From Corylus avellana (taxonomy: Eukaryota > Streptophyta > Magnoliopsida > Fagales > Betulaceae): a DNA stretch of 64,000 nucleotides. Below, one piece after another: positions 36,369 to 47,123 of the stretch (position 1 is its first letter; every line of letters starts with the position of its first letter). The translations under genes and the position numbers were made by a program. Under the pieces are notes generated by a model. It did not search any database and was not told where the DNA came from. It was given only the letters and a program-made list of their open reading frames with translations. The stretch is taken from positions 25,359,743 to 25,423,742 of the forward strand of contig NC_081541.1 of NCBI RefSeq assembly GCF_901000735.1, given 5' to 3'.

Positions 36369-37580
36369 CCTGACGTGCCATTGGATATTAAATATATAAT
36401 ATATTATATTTATAAATATAACTTATAATATATATATATATATAAATCCTGACGTGCCAAGCTCGCACGTCAGGCATGGCCTTGGGAAGGCCAGCGCCTG
36501 CTGGCCGTCCCTTCGCCCACGCCTCCATTACTTTTTTTTTGGTTTTCTCTTTTTTTTTTTCTCCCGCCTGGCCCTTCTTATTTCCCCAACTTTTTTTCTC
36601 TTTATATTCTTCTCTCTTCTTATTTTGAAATTCCCCACACACTTTCTCTCCTCTCTCAATCTCCCTGATCTGGTACGAAGCTCCTCTCTAGAGGAAGAAG
36701 AAAAAGAAAATGTGAAGATAAAAAGAAGAGAAGCAGCAGATTGAAGAAAAGCAAAAGAAGAAGAAGAAAAAGGAAAGAAGAACAGAAGCAGAAGAAAGAA
36801 AAATAAAAGGAGAAGAGAAGAAGAAGAGGAGAAGATAAGAAGATTTTTTGGGTTTTCGAAAATTTGTTGGGTTTTGAGGTTTGGGTTTTTGATTTTTTGA
36901 TTTGGATTTTTGATTTTTTAAAGACTTTTTCGGTTTGGGTTTTTGTAAATAGAGAAAAGAAGAGAGAGATAGTACTGAGAAAATGGAGAGCATGGAGACA
37001 TGATCCAATTAGCAGATCTGCAGAAACAAATTGAAGAGAAAAAAAGAAAGAGAAAATGATCTTTTCTTTTCTCTGCAGATCTGCAGAGAAAAGAAAAGAG
37101 AAATTGGCGCAGGGTGGAGCTGCGCCAATTTGAAATCTCTGCACGTGAGGGAGCTATGCAGAGATTTCAAATAAAATAATAATTTTTTTAATTGAAAAAA
37201 AAAATCCAGAAAATTTTTTTAAAAAAAAAAATAATTTTTTTAATTTCATGACGTGTCAATTTTGACACGTCAGGAAATTTCTGACGTGTCACAAATTGAC
37301 ACGTCAGAAATTTTTCTGACGTGGCAAATTTGACCCGTCAGAAATTTCTGACATGTCAAATTTAAAACGTCAGAAAATAATTTCTGACGTGTTAATTATA
37401 ACACGTCAGAAATTTCTGACGGGTTAAAACTTGACACGTCAGAAATTTTCCATTTCTGACACCTATAATGTTCAAGCGTGAAACACGTCAGAAAAGCCCC
37501 GTCAGGGACGTTTTCTGACGTGTCAAACTACCGGACACGTCAGAAAACGTCCGTCAGAAAAAATTTAATTTTTTGTAGTG
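35956..37580. mobile_element. CACTA-like non-autonomous transposon (1625 bp)
   Basis: Termini are CACTACAAAAAACAGG and TTTTTTGTAGTG. Both sides hold dense alternating TGACGTGTCA and TGACACGTCA motifs (for example 36091-36115, 36181-36265 and 37246-37450), the subterminal array of this family. The middle has an AT microsatellite (36331-36364), a GC-richer block (36455-36525), a pyrimidine tract, a long purine tract (36690-36840) and three strong hairpins. No transposase. Flanking trinucleotides (taa and ttg) do not match. The last base abuts the first base of duplication copy 2. It is the same family as 8091-12626. Confidence 0.8.
37061..37172. repeat. Three consecutive perfect palindromes/hairpins inside the CACTA element
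   Basis: Positions 37061-37098 are a 38-bp perfect palindrome centred on CTGCAGATCTGCAG. Positions 37101-37131 form an 11-bp stem (aaattggcgca / tgcgccaattt) with a 9-nt loop. Positions 37128-37172 form a 16-bp stem (atttgaaatctctgca / tgcagagatttcaaat) with a 13-nt loop. Confidence 0.9.
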
Positions 37581-40500
37581 TTGGGTCGGGAATTTCGTAC
37601 AATAAGGTTGTCATATTGCAATGACACTATAATATGATTATTGCACTCCCAAGTCTCACTTATACGGGTTGATGTTTGGGCAGCTCGAGCAAATAGGATT
37701 CAAACAGGCTCTTATATAGAATTGCCCTATTACAATGCAATGTGACAACTCTCATAGTTGTATTTTCACACATTTGATAAGGTATAATTAACGTGGTGCA
37801 TTTTCCTTCCAATTTAATAGAAAATGCTAACGAATGAGGGCAAATTAAAAGTGCTAAATAGTTTGAAGAAGTAGATTGTCACTTTTTAAAATTTGGTAAC
37901 AATTAAATGGAATAAGTGCAGTTTTCCCTAATTCACAATTTGGACCAAAGTGAGCATTCTAGTTGTTTCAAGTACTTGGGCTGGCCTTGGGCCATTCTGG
38001 TATGAGTGAATGAATTGGTATTTTGTGTTGTTATTTTGAATGCATTGGGCTCTCCTTGATTCACATGCTCATGTATTTAGAATGTACAGTTCGTATCTAG
38101 CTCATCTTCTTGACTTGCACATTTGATGCTCTACTTCTATTATTATTATTTTTTGAAAATGTAGAAAATGATGTGGGTTACTTGCTAGGGAGAGGTTGCT
38201 CGTATTAAGGGGAAATTGACATAGAGCAGTCTTGATATTGATGTTGTTTGTTTTATGACACATGTTATTGATGCCTCACTAAAAATAAATGATTTCACTT
38301 GTGTCATTTCTGCTAATGAGTTCTTGTTTATTCTCTTTATCCTTGTCCTATCTATTGAGTTGTAAAACTGGGGAGAATGGGTAAAATAGTTCTCAGGGAA
38401 GAACTGCTAGCATACTTTTTTGTATGTCCTTTTTCAATTCTTGAGGAAAGAATGAGAGATTATGGGAGTTAATTATTCATTTATAGTATATCTATTTATA
38501 AATGATGTGATTAATTTTTTTTATTTTTTTTTCTATACATTTAATGAGTTTGTTTAGTTTTTTCAGAACACATATACATTACACATCTTAGATCATCCTT
38601 AGTCTAGGGTGCGATTGTAATATGTTGTTTTTCCTATATTTTTGTCGAGTCTCTTGTGTATTTGAGGTTTGTCATTAAATGGCCAAAAATAAAATATTGT
38701 TCGGTTTTAGAAGTTAATTGGCCTCATTCGGTGTTCAAAACTTCTTCATCACCTAAATATTTTGGTGTGAAAAGTTGAGTCTTTGTGTCTTCCAGAGAGA
38801 TCCAGCACCTAAACATACCAGGACATCACTTAGAGATCATTTGAAAGTCGTGACACATCACTTGACAAGGTTTAATGTCGCTTAAATTCAAGCGATTAAC
38901 ATTTGTGACTGAATTTTTGGGAAGTATGGAAGGAACACAAATATATATATATATATATATATATAGAAACTCATCTATCTAAATCTACCAAAAAGATGAT
39001 GATAGCTAGAACTGGAAGAAATCCATCTTTATTATCACCATCTTACGTTGGAGCAATATCCCTCCAAACACAAGTGACTCTCAAGGTACATCTGCGATTG
39101 TCAAGGCCAATATTTAATGAGAAAACATATGATTTTTTATTAGATCAGAATATAACTATATTACTTATAAACTATGTTTAGGAAATGAAGGACACTACAC
39201 AAATAAATGAATGAGACTTTTTCCCCCTCCATTAGCATTATCTAACATACTTTCATCTCACCACTATTTCGCTATGCTGACATGACATTATCAAATCATT
39301 TTTAGAAAGAAAAAAGAAAAAAGAAAAAAAAAAAAAAAAAAAAAAAACACTAATGGCAGATTGACAATGACACATCAACAAAATGGGATGGTAGTGGGAT
39401 GAAAGTATGCTAGCACTATTTAGACTTTTTTGTTTTTGTTAGAATAATTTTAAATACTCATCTTTCATTTGACTTCCATACTATTGGGTTAATGCAGCAA
39501 TGTCCCACAGCCCTTTGATTTTTTTTTCTTTCTTTCTTTTTTTCTTTTTTAAGTAAGGGCTAATCCAAGGACTGATGAGTAATATCATATCAGCCTAGTG
39601 ATATGAGAGTAGCGAGAGATGAGTATATAGCATTACTCTTTATGTTAACATGAATGGAGTAATGATATAAGGAGGACTAGAGTCTTCCTAAATATGACGT
39701 GGCTTTTAAAATCACCATTAAATTTGAGATGATCATTATTGAATTTTAATCTATTAATGATTTTAAATGCCACATCACATTTATCATTACTCTAGAAAAT
39801 GCACCAACTGACTCATACATGACTCAAAATTATCCATTACACCTTAGATTAGACGAAAAAACTGACCTGAAAAAAAAAATGAGGAAACCCAGACTATAGG
39901 TCTTTGTAGGGATTTTTAATTAAATAGTTTGAAGGGTCGATTGCCGCTTTTTAAAATTTGATAGGGTAATTGTAAATCTGGTATGAATTACCTATAAAGA
40001 GCACAAACTTGTGACTCAAGAACATGGATATGAAAGCCATTCTGTGAATCTAAAGAGTGATCCTGCCACCTTGTGTGTCTTTCATTAATGGTGGAAAAGT
40101 AGAATATAGAAAGGATAATTCTGCATCCACCTTCAACGGATAAGTGCTGAGAATTTGAGGAGAATCTTTATTACTATTTCCACACAGCTTATTTTGCAAC
40201 ACATTAACTATTCAATACGTGGAAACTAGGCATCGCCAACATATCATCATTTTCCCCATGGAAATGGGTTCCATTGGGCACATACTTTGAACAGTGTCTT
40301 CATTACCATTAACACCAATAATTAGATAGATTTTCAGAGGATTAAGAAACTTAATGTTGGATGTGTACGTGTCTCAGTTATGATGTCTTTGCACTGTTCT
40401 AGGGTCGGGAATTTCGTACAATAAGGTTGTCATATTGCACTGACAATGTAATAGGATTATTGCACCAAGTCTACCCAAGTCTCACTTATACGGGTTGGTG

Positions 40501-41647
40501 TTTGGGCAACTCAAGCAAATAGGATTCGGACAAGCTCTCATATAGAGTTGCCCTATTACAATGCAATGTGACAGCTCTTATAATTGTATTTTCACACATT
40601 TGATAAGGTATAATTAACGTGGTGCATTTTTCTTCCAATTTAATAGAAAATGCTAACGAATGAAAGCAAATTAAAAGTGCTAAATAGTTTGAAGGGGTCA
40701 ATTGTCACTTTTTAAAATTTGGTAACAATTAAATGGAATAAGTGCAGTTTTCCCTAATTCACAATTTGGACCAAAGTGAGCATTCTAGTTGTTTCAAGTA
40801 CTTGGGCCATTCTGGTGTGAGAGTAATCCATCATAGATGTTATTTTAGAATCAATGGGTCCATGTTTGAAAAGGAACCAAATTGGTAAATTGATGATAAT
40901 CAAGAATTGTAAATTGAATGCCTAAAAAAGAAAGTCCAAGTCCTGAAAACATAAAATCTCTTTAGAGAACCTTCACCAATATCCCCAATTCCTTTTAAAA
41001 GAAAGCAAATCTCAATAAAATACAACTTGTTTAGGAATACAAGACCAAAAAGTTGCAATGTGAGATATGTAGAACAGTAGAAACATGAGGAGAGATTAGC
41101 AAAAAAGGTGAAGAAGCCAAAGAGCACTCAATTCAAAAGGAACCAAATCAAGCTAGAACAATGAGAAAAAAATTTTAAAAAAAATAAAAATAAAAATTCT
41201 CAGTCAAAGTAGTCAGACTTTTACAGCCCAGGAAACATAATCTAACATATCGTATGATATGAAGAGCTTCAAGATTGTTTATTTACTTTCCATCATATAT
41301 TCCCATATTTTTTATTTTACTTTCTATCATGATTCTGACCCCTTTGGGACTCCAAAAACAAAAACACACACTAAAAGAAAATAAAGAAAAAGGTCAAATA
41401 CAATAAATAAATAAATAAGAAAATTTTGAGATCTCTCTCTCTCTCTCTCTAACTTTTTTTTATATTTATTTCTTTTTTACTAACTTCCCATTTAACAATG
41501 AAACGGCAGATTCCCAATCATCCCCTCCACTCTATAGGAAACACCCATAATTGCACCCAACAATGCTTTTCACTATAGAAACCCTGAGCTCTTGAGCTCT
41601 CCCACTTTTTTCCCATTAATTTCTTCTTTGTTTTCTTCTTCTTATAC

Positions 41648-41654
41648 TATAAAT
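41648..41654 (+). promoter_or_regulatory. TATA box of the BYPASS1-like gene (copy 2)
   Basis: TATAAAT in the same position and sequence context as in copy 1. I saw no promoter difference between the copies. Confidence 0.6.
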
Positions 41655-41744
41655 ACCCATCAATCTCCATCATCTTTTTCTCCCCCCCCACCCACCCACC
41701 ATATCACCCTCTCTTTCTTTTCTATTTTTTCTTCACCTCCCATC

Positions 41745-43133
41745 ATGGATCCCTCATGCACCACCACCTCTTCTGTCAGTGGCTTCTACAACTTTCTCAA
41801 CCAAGGCCTCGACGAGCTCGACCAATCCTTGCTCTCCCATGATTTCATGTCAATCCAATTCCTTCAGAAGGTGCTTTCCTCCCTCAGATCTTTTCATTCC
41901 CAGCTAACCATTTTGGTTCATAAGCTTCAGTTGCCTGTGGGTGAAAAATGGCTGGACGAGTACATGGATGAAAGCTCCCGGCTCTGGGAAGCATGTCAAG
42001 TCCTTAAATCCGGCGCCGCCGGCATGGAAAACTATTACTCTGCTGCCGCCAATATCGAATCCTCCCTCGATAGTTTTCACCACCTTAGCCCTCAGCTCTC
42101 TCGTCAGGTCGGTAAACTTCATAAAACCCTATCTCAAGTACTCATCAGAGTGATGTGCACAAGTATTTTTTCTCCGATGAGTAATACTATTCAGTAAACT
42201 GCTACACATGACTGTTGTACGACTAGGATGATATGGCACTAAAAGTTAACTCTTGTTCTTTCTTTTCTGCAATTTATATCATCATTTAAGTATCAGTGAA
42301 GTTTCATTATGTATAGGGAATTTGACAGTAAATTTAATTATTTAATCAATACTTTAGCACTCTCCCTCACAGTATAAGTATGTGAAATAGTTAATTGAAA
42401 TTAGAGATAAACTATGAAGTTAGGGTTTGAACTTATCAAGATCTCTGCTCTAATACATAAAAATAAATAAATTTAATTGTTTAATCAATAATTTAACATG
42501 ATTTATATGTATTCTGAGTGTCTGATATATGCGTAGGTAATCCGAGCAATAAGTGGTTGCCAAAGAGAAATCTTAGCATTGGAAGAGGATAACAGGAGCA
42601 TGATGGAAACAAGAATTCAACCACTATCACTATGTTTCAATGATCAAAACACCTCCACGATATCAAAGTTCAATGGGTTCAATGGTTTTCGAGGGGTTCT
42701 TTCTGCAATGAGGAGTATTAGCTCATTGCTTTTGATGATCTTGCTCTGTGGACTTGTATATTGTTGGCCTCCATCAGGCTTTCTTCAAGGCGGCTACGAG
42801 GGGCATCCTGTATTTGGCTCAACTTTTATGGTTTCAGTCACAAGATTGCAGCAAAGAGTTGCAAATGAGATTGGCCAGATTGAAGGGCAGCCGGGAATTA
42901 TGCTTTATGAGTTCCGGGAAGCGAAGACGGCCATGGAAGAGCTTAAAGGTGTAATGGAGAGATTTTTGGAGTATGAAGCTGAGGTTGATATACAAGAAAC
43001 GATTGATAGGTTGAAGAGTTGCTTTGGGTCTTTGAGATGTGGGGTGGAGACTATGATTGGGCAGCTTGATGATTTTTTTGATGAAATAGTTGAATGGAGG
43101 AAGAAGCTTTTGGACATGTGCACTAATAGGTAG
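41745..43133 (+). CDS. BYPASS1-like (BPS1/ROH1-related) protein, copy 2
   Basis: Exons 41745-42107 and 42537-43133 encode the same 319-aa protein as copy 1, with intact splice sites and reading frame. The only difference noticed inside the gene is one intronic base (tatagg/taattt versus tatagg/gaattt, near 42317). If the duplication is real, this is a very young tandem paralog that has kept promoter, leader and 3' flank. If it is an unmerged second haplotype, the locus has a single gene. The sequence alone favours neither decisively, but the adjoining contig edge makes a haplotype artefact plausible. Confidence 0.85.
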
Positions 43134-46100
43134 AGAAAGAAAGTCTGGATATGTGCAGCCCTAGCTTGAGGAAGAAAAGGGTTCAAAGAAAAAGGTAGAA
43201 AATTCATTTTTCTAAAGAGAAATATTACGCATACTCCCAAGTGCTCGCTCCCCTGACGTGACATTAAAAATCGTTATTTGAAGTGAACACTTAGAATATG
43301 TGTAGCACTCCTCTTTGCTAAAATTGCCGTGGTCTCACCCGTCCATCTAATCTTCCTCTCTCTCTCTTTCATTTTACTTATGCTCCATTTTTATTTTGGT
43401 TTTTTTTTTTGGGGGGTTTTTTTTAAAAAGAAATATATTTTCTATCTTGAAGTTACTTTGCCTTCAAGCTATAGTAGATCAGTTGAAGCTTTAAGAGAGA
43501 TTTTTTCCAGGGAAACCCATAAAAGGAAAATTCTGAAGGAAAGAGAATATGATTCTTGCTTAGAAGAAAAGCAATATTACTATCCCAAGGTAAGAAACAA
43601 GAAGAATATAAAGACAGGCAGTAGCTTGAATGGAAAGCAAGATATTCCTACTCCAAGGTTCCTCAGATTCTTCTCCTTTGGGGTGGAGAAGATAATATAA
43701 AATGATGTGAAAAACGATGCTTCATGTTTATCCCACAGCACCAGAAATCACAGATAATGAAGTTCTTCACAATTTCTGTCAAACAGTTTGAGAGATTAAA
43801 AAACCACTTTTTATTTTCTTCTCTCTCTCTATCTTTTCCCATATGACAGCTATTACTATTAATTTGTTATTATAGTACTTTCACCACTTTAATTATGGGA
43901 TTACTTCTTCCCAATTTTATATTTGACCAATTGTTAAGGTTAAAATTATGTGCAAGATAGGTTAATCATAACTAATAGTAATTTTTGTCACAACTCACGA
44001 ACCCGATACAAGCTACGTTAGGGTTGAGAGGTTTGACACGTTTAAGGTTGACCCATATAATCTTTTATATATATATATGGACGGAACTAAACACAACGCG
44101 AAGACAAACTGCCACGTGCACTTAAAGTATGCATTTATTGAACATGTTAGAAAATGAGAGGAGGGAATTGGAATATCACAGAGCTTTTCCAGAAAACAGC
44201 AATATACTAGATAAAGGTTTTTAAGAGAGAAGGAGATAAGGAATCAGGTAGGAAGTGAGCTCAGAAGGATGGTAAATTGTCATAAAGCAACAATAAAATT
44301 GACTTGTCAAGCTAAAAAGAAACTATTACCATGAAAAGGGATCTTTATGTTTTGGTAAAAATAAAGGTGGATTTTGCTACCTGTCCACAAGACAATCTGA
44401 AAAACATATGTGACAATGATGTTTCTTAATTATTAAGGAAAATTATTCCTTATTTCATATGTGGGTCAGCTTCGTACCTTCTTTTCAACCTGTCCTACTC
44501 AGTTGCTCAGTTCACCTTTAATCAAGTTTAGACATAATACTTTCTTTGTTTAAAATTCACTTCAAGCAATTTGATTAAGTTAATCACTATCTAATTTTTT
44601 CTATACATTTCAATGACTATACTTGGCAAGCCTCTAGTAGATCTTGGGGCAAGAATTGTCAAGAAATCTATCATATTCTCAGAACCAATGAGATGCAAAA
44701 ATAAGAAGAACGCAAAAACAAGTAATCATAAATACAAAGATTTAATTACGTAGTTTACCACTATGAGCTATGTCTACAGAGTTTTAGCAAGGTTTCACTA
44801 TTTCTTGAGAAACAATACAGGAGGCATTAATTACATCTGTACAAAACCCTAAAGTTAGAAGCAACTTTAAATACGACCCTCAACTAGGTCCACTCCATGG
44901 ACTAAGCCTCGAAAAAAAAAAATCGCATTTAAACCATAGCACTTTCAACGTCAAATTAAGTCAGTGGCAAACCAAGCTCCACATAGCCTAACAAGAATAA
45001 GTAGCATTTGTCAAGCTATTTTGTTGATAGAATTACTCCGTGCTATTTGAACTATATTGGATAAGGATTCATAACAATTACCTACTCATAATTGGAGTAA
45101 ATAATGTGAGGGACTTCATATGGATTGCCCGACCACCTATCCAAGCAAATGCGTCCCGTATGAGGTCTCCAAATTGTTAGCAATTCAAATAGGTAATTGC
45201 CGTAAATCCTTTTCCTCGTTCATTTGCTGCGTGCGCAAACTTAAAATCCCTTTGTAGCAATAATGTGGAGTGTGGAAAGCAAGCTAACATGTGATCGGTG
45301 CAAGTAGCACTACTCTTCATGAAGTAGAAGTCCTTGTCAACATGAACTAAACAGTTAGAAAAATCCAGTAGCACTTGAGTGGGAGTGGAAAATGAAGCAA
45401 GAATTAAGATTCGTAAGAGCTTCTTGTCACTGCATGATTTTTCTTAGTCAAGAAAGATTTTGCACCCTGTAATGGTGCAAAGATTTCTGTATCGTATCTT
45501 TTGCAATTTTATAGAGATTCCAAAGAGTTGTGATAGCAAATTGACTAATCATTTTAGTGTAAAACAATGATGGAAAAAGTGGGGTGATTGGACAACATAG
45601 AGAGAGAGATTCCTAGGTTTGCTTTATTAGAAATTCAAAAAGCAGTTTTTGTATCTCAATGAAGGCATGAAGCTTTTGTCTGATTCTTGTTTGGTTTGAG
45701 ATGAAAGCAATGGTGTTGAGTTGCTGTAGTTGATGATGGGAAGTCCCTCCCCCTAATGTGTCCCTAACACCACCTACTGACACGTTTCCTGCACATTGTG
45801 ATTACTTCAATTTTCTTTTTCTTTTTCTTTTTCCCTTTTACTCTCTCTTATTTGTAATAATGCCTTCGTCCTTTCCTCATAATGAAATTATGAGCATCCT
45901 GCTTTTGAATACATGGTGGGGGTTTTTTTATGCTTTTCTTAGTTGTTGTACCTGTGAATTGTGATGCATATTTGTATTGGGTTTGTTAAAATGAATGGCA
46001 TTTGTAGGAGAAAAAGTGTAAATGCCGTTCTTCCCATTGGATCTGGTAGACCCACATGGGTATAATGCAAATCCTACAAACCTAATAGTTGGTTTTCAAA

Positions 46101-46710
46101 AAAGTTAAGTCAGAGAATGATAAATAGCTGCTCTCTTTTTAGGAACAGGATCCTTATCCTTAAGGATTGTATAGTTTCCTTCCGGATTTGTTTCTTTGTT
46201 GTGTTGGCTTTCCCAAAAGATTGGCTTGCTGTGTTCCCTTGAGTTCCAGTAGGATTCTACTAGAGGTACTTCGTTTTCTTCTGTTGTTTAAAAATTTTCA
46301 TTCATCACAAAAATAAAAATCTTTCTCAGCATTTTCAAAAGGTTGTCAATCGAGTTATGTACATTGGGTATTGAAAGAATGATTGGAAAATCAGTATGAA
46401 GTACATCAATGAGATTATTTAGCAAAATAATACGACAATGTAAAGGGGATCAAAGAATTATTGACCCAACATTGCGCAGCAGGCTGTATCAAACAACAGT
46501 GAAAAGAATTTGGGGCTTCAATTTACACATAATAAGTTCAGAGAGTATCCTGCAGGCTCTCCACCAAAATTTGATCTCTGTTTTGACAGCAGGCACCATG
46601 CTCATTCATGGCTCAGATGTTTGGAGCTACCATTTTATCAAAACAGCAAGAAGCATTAACTATCAAAATAATCCTCAACAACGGCAAAATCTCTGAACCA
46701 ACCATGACAG

Positions 46711-46887
46711 GGATGTGGCTAAGGTGCTTTACAAAAACTACAGCACATATGTTGTAGTTTTTTCGACGGTCTGTATTTAATTTCTCTCTTTCTAATAAAG
46801 AACTTGAAAGTAAATCTAGACCGTTAAAAAAATTACAGCATATTTACTGTAGTTTTTTTTTTTTTTTACAGTACCTAAGCCAAATCC
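46711..46887. mobile_element. Foldback MITE near the 3' end of the SHMT gene
   Basis: 177 bp folding into one hairpin. GGATGTGGCTAAGGT at the left pairs with ACCTAAGCCAAATCC at the right. Then actacagcacatatgttgta pairs loosely with tacagcatatttactgta, and gacggtctgtattta pairs with the near complement taaatctagaccgt. A possible gac target duplication flanks it. It lies about 240 bp beyond the SHMT stop codon. Confidence 0.7.
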
Positions 46888-47123
46888 GACCCAGTGACAC
46901 TTTAGTTGGCAAAAGGCTGGCGACGGCATAAACCTTTGTCAAAATAATTGCAGAGGTGCCATCCCAGAGCACAAGGGCAATCAGAGGACGTGCCAGTTAC
47001 CATGAGTAGCAGAGGCCTGTCAGGTATAAAAGGAAAAGGATGTAGTAGTTCAAGAGCCGCTTCAAATGTCACCTGGTATGTTGGTGACCCTTCATATGAT
47101 ATGCTGCAACTCCAGAACCCCAT
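46888..47123 (-). other. Probable 3' UTR of the SHMT gene
   Basis: Sequence between the MITE and the SHMT stop codon. It shows no repeat or other gene. The open frame across it on the minus strand is a shadow. Confidence 0.4.

Larger units (their letters stand above)
37581..46461 (+). repeat. Copy 2 of the 8.9 kb near-identical duplication
   Basis: Homolog of 26643-35537. It begins abruptly at the CACTA terminus and runs without interruption into unique DNA after 46461. It carries the MITEs (39240-39417, 39679-39793), R2 (about 40053-40821) and the second BYPASS1-like gene. The stretch 37581-40800 and the region after 43133 hold no other gene. Confidence 0.95.

Noticed and set aside
36656..37144. 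162-codon minus-strand frame in the CACTA element
   Set aside because: Translation of a purine/pyrimidine tract giving Phe/Ser/Leu runs; no evidence of a protein.
46711..46887. microRNA precursor
   Set aside because: The hairpin has terminal inverted repeats and a possible target duplication like a MITE, with no known miRNA seed recognised.
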